From contig NZ_CP076456.1 of the NCBI RefSeq assembly GCF_018866305.1, positions 3,348,001-3,412,000 of the forward strand: 64,000 nt of DNA, written 5' to 3'. Made by a program: the position numbers and the translations under genes. Source of the stretch: Arthrobacter sunyaminii (lineage in GTDB: Bacteria > Actinomycetota > Actinomycetes > Actinomycetales > Micrococcaceae). The notes under the pieces were generated by a model that was not told the origin of the DNA, ran no database searches, and saw only the letters and a program-made list of their open reading frames with translations. Positions 9,047 to 17,136 of this stretch are shown here, piece after piece. Positions within the stretch are counted from its first letter, which is position 1, and every line of letters starts with the position of its first letter.

Positions 9047-9337
9047 ATGCCGCTCTATGCCTACCGTTGCCCGGACTGCTCAGACTTTGAGATTTCCGTT
9101 GCTATGGGCAAAGCGGCCGGTTCCCTTCCCTGCCCTGCCTGCGGAACCCCCTCCGCCCGGCGCTTCACCGCACCCAACCTCTCCCGCGCTTCTTCCAGCG
9201 CGTACCGGTTGATCGAAAGCACCAAGCGCTCGGCAGCGGAGCCCGCCGTCGTCCGCTCTCCCGGGCCGGCACCCCGCAACGCCGGCGGGAACATCACCAC
9301 CAATCCGCTCCACCGAAAGCTTCCCCGCCCCGACTGA
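9047..9337 (+). CDS. fmdB: FmdB-type zinc-ribbon protein
   Basis: A 96-residue protein that begins with the FmdB zinc-ribbon domain: MPLYAYRCPDC at the start and CPACG about 30 residues later give the two CxxC pairs of a zinc knuckle. The rest is a low-complexity tail rich in Ser, Arg, Pro and Ala. FmdB was described beside the formamidase of Methylophilus as affecting its expression, and here it directly precedes a formamidase by 34 bp, so the pair is probably one operon. The ATG at 9047 has GAAGGGA six bases upstream; an earlier in-frame start would overrun the promoter. Confidence 0.8.
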   Translation: MPLYAYRCPDCSDFEISVAMGKAAGSLPCPACGTPSARRFTAPNLSRASSSAYRLIESTKRSAAEPAVVRSPGPAPRNAGGNITTNPLHRKLPRPD

Positions 9338-9371
9338 TTCCCCAGGTTCCCCGCCAGCAAAAGGAGCAATC

Positions 9372-10631
9372 ATGCCAAAGGCCGTCTTTCCACTCGATTC
9401 ATCGAAGAAATTTGAGGACCAGGAAAAGCTGGGCCACAACCGCTGGCATCCGGAGATCCCGCCGGTGGAGGTGCTCAAGCCCGGGGAATCCTTCCGGGTG
9501 GACTGCCGGGAATGGTTCGACGGCGCCATCGTCAATGATGACTCCGCCGAGGACATTCTCAACGCTCCGCTGCTGACCGTACATAAGCTCAGCGGTCCGT
9601 TTGCGGTGGAGGGCGCCCGCCCCGGTGACCTGCTGGTGGTGGATATCCTCGACGTCGGACCCATCCCGCAGGAGGACACCGGACCGCTGGCCGGTCAGGG
9701 CTGGGGATACACCGGCATTTTTGCACGGGAGAATGGCGGAGGATTCCTCACCGAACAATTCCCTGACGCTTACAAGGCAATCTGGGATTTCACCGGCCAG
9801 ACGGCCACTTCCCGGCACGTACCCGGAGTCTCGTTCACCGGGCTGATCCATCCCGGGCTGATGGGAACCGCCCCGTCGGCCGCACTGCTGTCCAAATGGA
9901 ACAAGCGCGAAGGTGACCTGATTGCCACCGACCCGCACCGGGTACCGCCGCTGGCGCTGCCGCCCGAGGCAGAACATGCAGTGCTCGGCGGGGTGCCCCG
10001 GGACCAGTGGGGGCGTGTCGGCGCCGAAGCCGCCCGCACCGCGCCCCCGCGGGAAAACGGTGGCAACCAGGACATTAAGAACCTCTCCAAGGGCAGCCGC
10101 ATCTTTTATCCGGTGTTCGTGGACGGCGCCAACCTCTCCGTCGGGGACCTGCACTTTTCCCAGGGCGACGGCGAGATCACCTTCTGCGGCGCCATTGAGA
10201 TGGGCGGCTTTATCGACCTGCGGGTTGATCTGATCAAGGGCGGCATGGACACGTACGGTGTCCACGAAAACGCGATCTTCATGCCCGGCACCGTGGAACC
10301 GCAGTTCAGCGAGTGGATCGCCTTCTCCGGCACCTCGGTCACGCTCGACGGCGAGCAGCGCTACCTGGATTCGCACCTGTCCTACCAGCGGGCCTGCCTG
10401 CACGCGATCGACTACCTAACCAAGTTCGGTTACAGCCCCGAGCAGGCCTACCTGCTGCTCGGCGCTGCCCCGATCGAGGGCCGGCTCTCGGGCGTGGTGG
10501 ACATTCCGAACTCCTGTTCCACCGTCTACATACCCACCTCAATCTTCGACTTTGATATCCGTCCTTCGGCCTCGGGACCGTTCCAAATCGATCCGGGAAT
10601 CGGAGCGCCAAGGGCAAGTACGGCTGGGTGA
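9372..10631 (+). CDS. fmdA: Formamidase (FmdA/AmdA family)
   Basis: A 419-residue cytoplasmic enzyme of the acetamidase/formamidase family, expected to hydrolyse formamide (or a short aliphatic amide) to formate and ammonia for nitrogen supply. Family hallmarks are the N-terminal HNRWHPEIPP region, the conserved EGARPGDLLVVDILD beta segment, WDFTG, the PGVSFTGLIHPGLMGTAPS stretch and, near the C-terminus, ILDVPNS-like IPNSCSTVYIPTSIFDFDI. Full length for the family. The ribosome site AAGGAG lies a few bases before the ATG. It follows fmdB, and its stop overlaps the GTG start of the next reading frame as GTGA. Confidence 0.88.
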   Translation: MPKAVFPLDSSKKFEDQEKLGHNRWHPEIPPVEVLKPGESFRVDCREWFDGAIVNDDSAEDILNAPLLTVHKLSGPFAVEGARPGDLLVVDILDVGPIPQEDTGPLAGQGWGYTGIFARENGGGFLTEQFPDAYKAIWDFTGQTATSRHVPGVSFTGLIHPGLMGTAPSAALLSKWNKREGDLIATDPHRVPPLALPPEAEHAVLGGVPRDQWGRVGAEAARTAPPRENGGNQDIKNLSKGSRIFYPVFVDGANLSVGDLHFSQGDGEITFCGAIEMGGFIDLRVDLIKGGMDTYGVHENAIFMPGTVEPQFSEWIAFSGTSVTLDGEQRYLDSHLSYQRACLHAIDYLTKFGYSPEQAYLLLGAAPIEGRLSGVVDIPNSCSTVYIPTSIFDFDIRPSASGPFQIDPGIGAPRASTAG

Positions 10632-11480
10632 GCGCGGTCCGCCCAAGCGCTGACGGTGCCTTCGCAGCTATGGGGCGTGCACTTCTCGGCTGGATTGTCC
10701 TGTGCGCCGGAATCGGCTTGGCGATCAGCACCGCCCGCTTTGCAGCAGGGCTCACAAGTGCACCAGCGGCAGCGGTCCCCCTGCTGCAGGCCCTTCTGGT
10801 AACCGCACTGGTGGTACCCGTCATCCTCCTGCTGCGCAGCAAAGTGGACCGCAAATCGGCGGCTGATCTCGGGTTGTCCCGCCGCATGCTGACACCTGTG
10901 ATCTTTGGCCTCACCGTTGGTGTCGCCTCAGGCGCTGCGACTTGGCTGCCCGCACTGTGGATGGGATGGATCAGTATTGAGCGCGTGGATTACGGCACGC
11001 TCATGTCTTTCCTGGTGATCAATGCCTTTGTGCTGCTGCTGTACGAAGCGCTGCCGGAGGAACTGGCGCTGCGGGGTTATGCCTGGGCGAACCTCCGAAG
11101 CCGCTGGTCTCCGCTCATCGCGACGTGGATTGTCACCGTGCTGTTCATTTTCAGCAGCTCACTCATCAGCATTTTCCAGTTCGGGTCGGCCCGGCTGCTG
11201 GACGTGGAGCCGGTAGGTCTCGGCTGGGCTCCGGCAGGCACCGATCCGGTGGCCTATGTCCTTCAGCTGGGGTTGTTTGGCCTGGTGCTTTGTGCTGCCC
11301 GGCGGGCTGGGCTGGCTCGACTCGGGAATCGACGTCGAGTTCACGGCCCCGGACGCGATTGCGCTGGTACTGGTGCATATATGTTTGGGCGGGTTCATGT
11401 TCATCCTCACCCGGAAGTGGCTTCAGCGCCGCGATACGGTAACGGAGGGGAACGCTCTCATGCACCGTGCAGGATCATAG
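10628..11480 (+). pseudogene. CPBP-family intramembrane metalloprotease, frameshifted
   Basis: The first frame (GTG at 10628, overlapping the fmdA stop) encodes a multi-helix membrane protein with the CPBP/Abi motif EELALRGYAW, typical of CAAX-processing and bacteriocin-immunity proteases. After about residue 220 (near 11290-11330) this frame turns into Arg-rich non-membrane sequence. The +1 frame, however, continues with a plausible ending: GGLGWLDSGIDVEF, one more helix (ALVLVHICLGGFMFIL) and a basic tail to the stop at 11480. The span is one base longer than a whole number of codons. A one-base insertion, or a sequencing error in the G/C-rich stretch, is the simplest reading; programmed frameshifting is possible but has no visible signal. 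Confidence 0.6.
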
Positions 11481-11497
11481 CGGCCGCGTGAGCAGCC

Positions 11498-11929
11498 TCA
11501 GTATTTGGTCGAGTCGTCCAGCAGGGCCGCGATGGCGTCCAGTGTTTCGCTGTCCACCTCGGACAGAGTGCGGGTGGCAAATTCGCGAACCTTAGCCCGG
11601 CGCATCGCCGCCAGCAGCTCCAACTCACTCTGGATACGCTCTGGAACTTCGCCGTCGGCCTCCAGCAGGTAAGAAGGATTGATCTGGAAAAACTCGGCCA
11701 AGCCCGTGACCACCTCTACGGGCTGGCGGACCGTGGCATCCCCGGATTTCATGTGGTGCCAGCGGGTGCGTGAGAGCTTGATCCCCTTCTCGGCAAGGGC
11801 TGACTGAATGTCGTGGAATTCAAATGGCTTGCCCTCGGATGTCTGGACGACATCCAGCAGCAGGTCGATTTTGCGGGCGAGAATTTGGGATTCCCTCAGG
11901 TTGCGCTGGGCAGCGCTTTCAGCGGCCAC
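11498..11929 (-). CDS. EspR-like helix-turn-helix regulator
   Basis: A 143-residue protein with an N-terminal helical HTH domain: KIDLLLDVVQ, then the FHDIQSALAEKGIKLSRTRWHHMKSGDA recognition region (broken here as FHDIQSALAEKG and IKLSRTRWHHMKSG), then FFQINPSYLL. This layout resembles EspR-type and other XRE-like DNA-binding proteins of actinobacteria, in which a C-terminal helix (here residues 105-143) dimerises. The GTG start at 11929 lies two bases after the TAA of the hydrolase gene, with GAGG about 10 bases upstream, so it is the last gene of the four-gene unit. It probably regulates that unit, and the palindrome at 14599-14610 is the natural candidate target. The link is inference. 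Confidence 0.7.
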   Translation of the reverse strand: MAAESAAQRNLRESQILARKIDLLLDVVQTSEGKPFEFHDIQSALAEKGIKLSRTRWHHMKSGDATVRQPVEVVTGLAEFFQINPSYLLEADGEVPERIQSELELLAAMRRAKVREFATRTLSEVDSETLDAIAALLDDSTKY

Positions 11930-11931
11930 GG

Positions 11932-13083
11932 TTATTTTGCCTCCGAAACTGGGTCGGTCAAGTCAACAGGTGTCTCCAGGTCCAGGCGCCGGCACCAGGC
12001 CTGGACGGATTCATTCCACAGTTGTGGAGCAGAGTTCCACTCCAGCGTGTGGTGGGCGCCGTCGAACTCCACGAATCCCACAGGCTGGCTTTGCCGGGAA
12101 ACGAATGCCCGGGAAAGCTGTACTGGTACGGAGTGATCATCAGTACCGTGAAAAATCATAGTCGGGATACTTGGATGTTTCTGCATGTAGGTCGCAGGCA
12201 TTTCGCGCCACCTGATGACGGGTTCTCCCCGGGGGCGAAGGAGATTGACGGTATGCGGCAGCCACCGGGCCAGGAACCCGGGACAGCCCGCACGCCGCAG
12301 CCGCACCGAAATGATCGCCGGCCAGTCCAGCGCCGGAGACACCAGCAGCACGCCTGCGGTGCTCGGCGCCGGGCACCGCCCGATGGTGCGGAGCACAATG
12401 GAAGCACCCAGCGACCAGCCCACAAACAGGATCCTCCGGGCTCCGTGATCCAGCGCGTAGCGTCTGGCCGCCTCGATGTCTTTCCATTCGGTGAGCCCCA
12501 GATGGCTGCGGCCCGGCGTTTGGCCGAGGTCCAGGGATGTGCGGTACGTGGGCAGCAGCGAGGTATAGCCGAGGTCTGCGAAGGCTGCCACGCCACGCAG
12601 GCACTGGCTTCGTGAACTGCCCAGCCCATGGACGTGGATGACCCACACACCGCTGCCTTGAGCCGGCGGGATGATCCATGCCGGAAGCCCGCCAATGGTT
12701 GCCTCCTCGGCGGCGAATCCGAAATCCGCCGGGGTATCGCCCAGGTGACCGCTGAGGCGGCCTTTGCCATCCCGGATTATTCGGCCGGGGTCACCGCTCT
12801 CCACCGTCCGCCGTACCGCGGTTCCGACGGCGGGCGGCCCCAGCACCACTAACCCGCCGCCCGAGGGCGCACGCATGCTGAGCCGCCCGGGATGGGCGGC
12901 AAATCCGTTCGGTTCAAAGTCAAGGTACTGCCGGTTCCCGATCCTCCCGTGTCCACGGACCGGCGCCAGCGTCCTGCCCGGGCCCGCATCCGTGACCTTT
13001 GCGCGGATCAGGGATCCGGCCAGCGCCGGCAGACAGGCGGCGGCCGCGACAGCCAGCACCGTGCGCACGGTTGGCCACGCCAT
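11932..13083 (-). CDS. Membrane-anchored alpha/beta hydrolase
   Basis: A 383-residue serine hydrolase with an N-terminal hydrophobic segment (residues 5-25) that should hold it in the membrane. The C-terminal hydrolase domain has an HGLGSSRS oxyanion region, the nucleophile elbow GWSLG, an acid residue in FHGTDDHSVP and the catalytic histidine in FDGAHHTLEW. The ATG at 13083 shares one base with the TGA of the preceding gene (TGATG) and has GGGGAGG upstream, so translation is coupled; a GTG at 13110 is less likely. It lies between the seven-helix protein and the HTH gene. The substrate is unknown; a peptide, lipid or ester processed as part of signalling is one possibility. Confidence 0.72.
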   Translation of the reverse strand: MAWPTVRTVLAVAAAACLPALAGSLIRAKVTDAGPGRTLAPVRGHGRIGNRQYLDFEPNGFAAHPGRLSMRAPSGGGLVVLGPPAVGTAVRRTVESGDPGRIIRDGKGRLSGHLGDTPADFGFAAEEATIGGLPAWIIPPAQGSGVWVIHVHGLGSSRSQCLRGVAAFADLGYTSLLPTYRTSLDLGQTPGRSHLGLTEWKDIEAARRYALDHGARRILFVGWSLGASIVLRTIGRCPAPSTAGVLLVSPALDWPAIISVRLRRAGCPGFLARWLPHTVNLLRPRGEPVIRWREMPATYMQKHPSIPTMIFHGTDDHSVPVQLSRAFVSRQSQPVGFVEFDGAHHTLEWNSAPQLWNESVQAWCRRLDLETPVDLTDPVSEAK

Positions 13084-14087
13084 CAGAGCGGCCTCCCCTG
13101 TTTCAGGCACAGCGCCTCTGCCTGGTTCACTACGCTTCTGTCCGCCGGTGACATCTGCTGCCCGCGGTTCTCAGAGAGGTCCATCCAGTCGTGGATTTCA
13201 ATGACCAGGCGGTGAATGGTATCGGCGGTGTTCCGCGCGCGCTTCCGGTGCCCTTCGGTGACGGATTGGGCGGTGGTTCCCACCAGGCTGACGGCGGGTG
13301 TCTGAGCGACCGTGGAGAGCCACACTGCCCGGAGCCGCGGCTCCAGCACGCGGATCTGCCGCCGGACTCTGAGGTCGCTGAGGATCCGGCCAATCGGTGC
13401 CACCGCCAACCCAGCGGACAGCAGCACCACCGTCAGGGGATTGGACACGTCATACACGGTTCCGGCGGCACGCCTCAGTTCCTCGTTGCCGGTCACGTTT
13501 GCCATGTCCATAACAAGCACGGAGATGCAGAGAACAATGCCCGCAACACATCCCAGCGCAATAATCCGAAACCCCACGCGAAAGCGCTTGCGCCTCATAT
13601 GCGGCACGTTCTTCAGGCAGGTGGCCAGGGTTCCCACCATGACCGCCAGTATGTACAGGTATTGAATCCCCGAGTAAAGGGCTGCCGCCGGCTGGCTTCC
13701 GTAATCCAGCATGAAGGAGAATGACGGGACAGGATCGTCGATCAAGGCAAAGCTCACCGCCATGATGACAACCGTGATAACTGCCGCGCGCCGCAGCCAG
13801 AGGGTTTCCCTGCCGCTTACCGTGTCACCGGCTCTGGCACCGTGGGCGATGGCCCGCGACAAATAATAGACACCAAAAATCAACAGGACGTTGGCGGCCA
13901 GATCCAGCCCGTTGGGCCAGGGCATTTTTTCTGCTGCCCAGAGATAGAGCCCGTCGATATTCGTGGTTAAGGACGCGGCGATGACTATTGAGGCTTTCAG
14001 CATTGTGTTATCCGGGCGGGTGCGCGCCCGGAGCGCCAGTGTCAGCACGAGCAGCCACATGAAAATCACGACAATCAGGTTACTCAT
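13083..14087 (-). CDS. MAB_1171c-like seven-helix membrane protein
   Basis: A 334-residue protein with an N-terminal membrane domain of about seven helices (residues 1-230). The C-terminal part, about 100 residues, is soluble and includes LEPRLRAVWLSTV and RNTADTIHRLVIEIHDW. This arrangement is typical of the MAB_1171c (DUF6545) family, which databases call a putative transporter but whose function is not established. Its ATG overlaps the TGA of the metalloprotease gene by four bases (ATGA), and its own stop overlaps the next ATG. In actinobacteria such proteins recur beside ImmA/IrrE proteases and HTH regulators, which fits a sensor or signal-handling role better than nutrient transport. That role is inference. 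Confidence 0.7.
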   Translation of the reverse strand: MSNLIVVIFMWLLVLTLALRARTRPDNTMLKASIVIAASLTTNIDGLYLWAAEKMPWPNGLDLAANVLLIFGVYYLSRAIAHGARAGDTVSGRETLWLRRAAVITVVIMAVSFALIDDPVPSFSFMLDYGSQPAAALYSGIQYLYILAVMVGTLATCLKNVPHMRRKRFRVGFRIIALGCVAGIVLCISVLVMDMANVTGNEELRRAAGTVYDVSNPLTVVLLSAGLAVAPIGRILSDLRVRRQIRVLEPRLRAVWLSTVAQTPAVSLVGTTAQSVTEGHRKRARNTADTIHRLVIEIHDWMDLSENRGQQMSPADRSVVNQAEALCLKQGRPL

Positions 14088-14554
14088 TCGAAGTACGCCT
14101 CGTACCGGTAGATTTCATGGCTGGATTCCCGGATGGCTGCGGCCAGAAGATCGGCGAGATGTTCTGCCGCCGCTTCCAGATCAGAACGGAAGTCACCGCG
14201 GGCCAACGCTTTGGCCACCACCTCGCCCGAGAGTTCCTGGAAGACTTTGACCCCCTGCCATGAGGCCTCAACGCTTTCATCATGGCGGAGGACCATGTGC
14301 GAGAGTTCGTGGAGAATCAGCTGCTGGCGATGAAGAGTCCCCTTCGTCGCGGAGTGATAGACCACGTCCGCGTCCTCCCGTGGAATCCACAGCCCGCAGA
14401 TTTTCTTACCCGTGAGCTTTTCGCTTTGAACAATGACGATGGGACGCCGGCGGATTGTCTCGACGTGCCGGATAAGGGATTCCAGTGTGACGCGTACAGG
14501 CAGCTGAAGTCGCTCGAACGCATCTTTTGCCGTTTGTCGAACGTCTTTATCCAT
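14084..14554 (-). CDS. ImmA/IrrE family metallo-endopeptidase
   Basis: A 156-residue protein with the zinc protease motif HELSH at residues 82-86 (HExxH) in the context LILHELSHMVLRHDE. A later helix, EAAAEHLADLLAAAI, can supply the third zinc ligand (Glu) as in ImmA and IrrE. ImmA cleaves the phage-type repressor ImmR, and IrrE cleaves DdrO in Deinococcus, so a protease-repressor pairing with the HTH protein of the same operon is the obvious model. I chose the ATG at 14554, which has GAGGA five bases upstream, over the ATG at 14566, which lacks a good site. It is the first gene of the unit. Confidence 0.78.
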   Translation of the reverse strand: MDKDVRQTAKDAFERLQLPVRVTLESLIRHVETIRRRPIVIVQSEKLTGKKICGLWIPREDADVVYHSATKGTLHRQQLILHELSHMVLRHDESVEASWQGVKVFQELSGEVVAKALARGDFRSDLEAAAEHLADLLAAAIRESSHEIYRYEAYFE

Positions 14555-14598
14555 GGGGTTCCTCATTTTTAGTGGGGCCTCACGCTAAAGTGTAGTTC

Positions 14599-14610
14599 GG
14601 AACATGTTCC
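14599..14610 (-). promoter_or_regulatory. 12-bp perfect palindrome, candidate operator of the ImmA/IrrE unit
   Basis: GGAACATGTTCC is a perfect palindrome 45 bp upstream of the metalloprotease start. It lies just upstream, in the minus direction, of a possible -10 box TACACT (14589-14594), so a bound repressor would block RNA polymerase. Half-sites GAAC/GTTC are spaced by two bases, not the four of a Gram-positive LexA box. Confidence 0.5.
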
Positions 14611-14630
14611 AATCATGTATTATTGGGTCA

Positions 14631-14718
14631 CCGGCCCGGTGCCGAGCATTGTGAAGATCGTTTTTTCGGAAGTTGGGGGACTTTCGGATCTTTCGCAGAC
14701 ATGCTCGGCCCAGGCCGG
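14631..14718. repeat. Compact 88-bp imperfect inverted repeat
   Basis: The left arm (14631-14649) and right arm (14701-14718) pair almost completely: CCGGCC with GGCCGG at the outside and GCCGAGCAT with ATGCTCGGC at the inside. A nested pair, AAGATC (14654-14659) and GATCTT (14687-14692), lies within. The element sits between two operons and could be a terminator region, a structured RNA or a miniature repeat. Confidence 0.5.
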
Positions 14719-14726
14719 TTTTTCAT

Positions 14727-14751
14727 TGCGGGGCCGCCGCCATACCCCGCA
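14727..14751 (-). terminator. Hairpin after the cstB-like gene
   Basis: TGCGGGG (14727-14733) and CCCCGCA (14745-14751) form a 7-bp stem with an 11-nt loop, 44 bp beyond the stop of the minus-strand persulfide dioxygenase gene. It has no U-tract. Confidence 0.4.
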
Positions 14752-14794
14752 CTTCACAAAGGCACTTATCCAGGCGAGGCTTCTCTTTCGCTGG

Positions 14795-16177
14795 TTACTT
14801 TTGTGCCACCCAGGCGGCGTAGCTGCCGTCCAGTTCGACGACGTCGTACCCGGCGCGGCGCAGGCCGCTGGCTGCCACGGAGTTCCGCACTCCGCTCTGG
14901 CAGTAGGTCACAATGGTGCCGCTCTCCGGAAGCTCATCCAGGTGCCACAGCACACGCCCGCCGCTGAGCTGGTACGAACCGGGAATGTGCCCGGCCGAGT
15001 GCTCGGTGCGGTTGCGGACGTCCAGCACCATGGCGGCGTCGAAATCCGGAAGTTCGGACGGCTGGATCAGCGGCGGAGTGAACGGCGGCAGACCGTCGAT
15101 GCTGGTGACGTAACCGGCAACGTTGTCGATGCCCACGCGGACCAGGTGGTCCCACATTTCCTGCGCCTGCTCCTGACCCTCGGCCAGCAGCACCAGCGGG
15201 TTCTGGTCCTTTTCCGGATCCACGACCCAGGCACCGAAGCTGGCAACGGACTTGCCGGCGGGAATGTTGAGGGATCCGGCAACAGTGCCCTCATGGACAC
15301 GGGCGTTAGAGCGGGTGTCCACGAAAATCGCACGGTCGGCGGCGAGATCACGGACGACGTCGTCCGGGGACAGTTCCTGCAGCGGCGCCCGCTCGCCCAT
15401 GACTGCCGGGCCCTGCCGGTTTTCGCGCTTCATGCGGCCGAAGTAGGCGTGCGCGTCGGGCTGCCCGTCGAGCAGTTCGTTGATGAACCCCTGCTCGTCG
15501 TTGTTCTCGAGGTACGGGCCCCACCAGGCGTAGCGGCGTTCGTAGCCGACGGTGGAGGACGGGATGGCCCCCAGGGCCTTGCCGCAGGCGCTGCCGGCGC
15601 CGTGGCCCGGGTGCACCTGGACGTAGTCGGGCAGGGTCAGGAACTTGTCCCGCAGGCTGGCGAACAGCTGCTTGGCACCTGCAAAACGGGTGTCGACGCC
15701 GCCGGCGGCTTCGTCCAGCAGGTCCGGACGGCCGAGGTCGCCGGAGAAGATGAAATCGCCGGACAGCAGGTAGCCGGGTGAATCGCTGAACGCGCCGTCA
15801 GCGATCAGGAAGGACAGGTGCTCCGGGGTATGGCCGGGGGTGTGCAGAGCCTGGACGGTGATGTTGCCGAGCTTGACGGTATCCAGGTCATGCAGGCGTT
15901 CACCGTCGAAGTCATACTGCCAGTCGGGTCCGCCTTCACCGGAAACGTAGACGGTGGCACCGGTGGCCGCAGCCAGTTCCCGGGTTCCGGAGAGGAAGTC
16001 GGCGTGGATGTGGGTTTCGGTAACGGCCACGATTTTCATGCCGTTCGCGGCGGCGAGGTCCAGGTAGCCGGCAATGTCGCGGCGGGCGTCAACGACGATC
16101 GCCTCGCCCTTGGCCTGGCAGCCGATCAGGTAGCTGGCCTGGGCCAGGTCTTCATCATAAATGCGTTCGATAAGCAT
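14795..16177 (-). CDS. CstB-like persulfide dioxygenase-rhodanese fusion
   Basis: A 460-residue fusion. The N-terminal metallo-beta-lactamase domain binds iron in persulfide dioxygenases of the ETHE1/CstB group: THIHAD at 55-60 and PGHTPEH near 114-120 supply ligands, and the iron-site aspartate lies in LSGDFIFSGD. Two rhodanese-like domains follow. The first (about 265-350) has lost its cysteine loop; the second keeps CQSGVR with Cys426 as the sulfur carrier. This is the CstB architecture of sulfide-responsive operons, which oxidises low-molecular-weight persulfide to thiosulfate or sulfite. AAGGAG precedes the ATG. It is the last gene of a three-gene operon controlled by the CstR-like repressor. 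Confidence 0.85.
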   Translation of the reverse strand: MLIERIYDEDLAQASYLIGCQAKGEAIVVDARRDIAGYLDLAAANGMKIVAVTETHIHADFLSGTRELAAATGATVYVSGEGGPDWQYDFDGERLHDLDTVKLGNITVQALHTPGHTPEHLSFLIADGAFSDSPGYLLSGDFIFSGDLGRPDLLDEAAGGVDTRFAGAKQLFASLRDKFLTLPDYVQVHPGHGAGSACGKALGAIPSSTVGYERRYAWWGPYLENNDEQGFINELLDGQPDAHAYFGRMKRENRQGPAVMGERAPLQELSPDDVVRDLAADRAIFVDTRSNARVHEGTVAGSLNIPAGKSVASFGAWVVDPEKDQNPLVLLAEGQEQAQEMWDHLVRVGIDNVAGYVTSIDGLPPFTPPLIQPSELPDFDAAMVLDVRNRTEHSAGHIPGSYQLSGGRVLWHLDELPESGTIVTYCQSGVRNSVAASGLRRAGYDVVELDGSYAAWVAQK

Positions 16178-16224
16178 GGGGGTGCTCCTTCTGTTGTGAA
16201 GTGGAAGGTTTGTTGTCTGTGGAG

Positions 16225-17136
16225 CTAGGCCGGCAGGTGCCGGGACGCGTCGCCCCGGTGCCGGTTGGTTTTGCGCAGCGGGCAGGAAGGGATGAACAGC
16301 CAGCAGACGGCCGCCGCAGCCAGTGCAAGTGCCGCAACGCCCCCGGCGAGAATCAGCTGGAGATCCGCCGGTGCCTGCTGTATGAGCACGAAGGCGCCCA
16401 TGACCAGGACAAACCAGCCAAAGCCCTTGCGGAGCGCGGTCTCGGGGATCCGGCCGGTGAGCTTGGCGCCGATCAGGCTGCCGACAATCGCAGCGGCCGT
16501 GACGGCCAGGACCAGGCTCCAGTCCAGCTGGACCGTGGTGAGGTAGCCGGCGAGTCCGGCGAAGGACTTCATGCTGATGACCACCAGGGAGGTACCCACG
16601 GCAATGGACATCGGCAGTCCGCCGAGCAGAGCCAGGGCGGGAACTACAAGGAATCCGCCGCCGGCACCCACCAGTCCGGTGACCAGGCCCACAATGAGGC
16701 CCTCGACCAGGATTTTTCCGAGCGGCATCCGGCGCGGAGCACCGTCACTGTCAGTGCCTGCCGCCTGTTTGTTCTTACGGCCGCGGATCATGGCGGCCGA
16801 GGTGGCGACCATCATCAAAGCGAAGGCAACCAGCAGAATCTCGCCGGGGATGAAGCCGCCCAGCAAGCCGCCGGCAAAGGCGCCAAGCATGCCGGCGGCA
16901 CCGAAGATGAGGCCGGTGCGCCACATCACCCGGCCGCTGCGGGCATGGCTGATCACGCTGACCGCGGAGGTGACACCGACGACGAACAGCGATGCCGCAA
17001 TGGCTTCCTTGGCGTCGAAACCGGCCACATAAACCAGGATCGGAACGGTCAGGATGGAGCCGCCGCCGCCGAGGACACCGAGCGAGAGCCCGATGAGAAT
17101 GGACAGCGCCAGAACGAGGACCAGTGCCGGGGTCAT
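16225..17136 (-). CDS. TauE/SafE-family sulfite/sulfoacetate exporter
   Basis: A 303-residue membrane protein with two repeats of the TauE/SafE family: an N-terminal GLSLGVLGGGGSILTVPILV segment and a second copy, GLVGAGGGFLVVPALALLGG, in the middle. About eight helices are visible. Members export sulfite, sulfoacetate or related sulfonates. In this operon, where persulfide oxidation would release sulfite or thiosulfate, export of that product is the likely role. Its ATG overlaps the stop of the rhodanese gene by four bases, and the persulfide dioxygenase gene starts 47 bp downstream. Confidence 0.83.
   Translation of the reverse strand: MTPALVLVLALSILIGLSLGVLGGGGSILTVPILVYVAGFDAKEAIAASLFVVGVTSAVSVISHARSGRVMWRTGLIFGAAGMLGAFAGGLLGGFIPGEILLVAFALMMVATSAAMIRGRKNKQAAGTDSDGAPRRMPLGKILVEGLIVGLVTGLVGAGGGFLVVPALALLGGLPMSIAVGTSLVVISMKSFAGLAGYLTTVQLDWSLVLAVTAAAIVGSLIGAKLTGRIPETALRKGFGWFVLVMGAFVLIQQAPADLQLILAGGVAALALAAAAVCWLFIPSCPLRKTNRHRGDASRHLPA

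Noticed and set aside
14599..14610. LexA (SOS) box
   Set aside because: Spacer between GAAC and GTTC is two bases instead of four.
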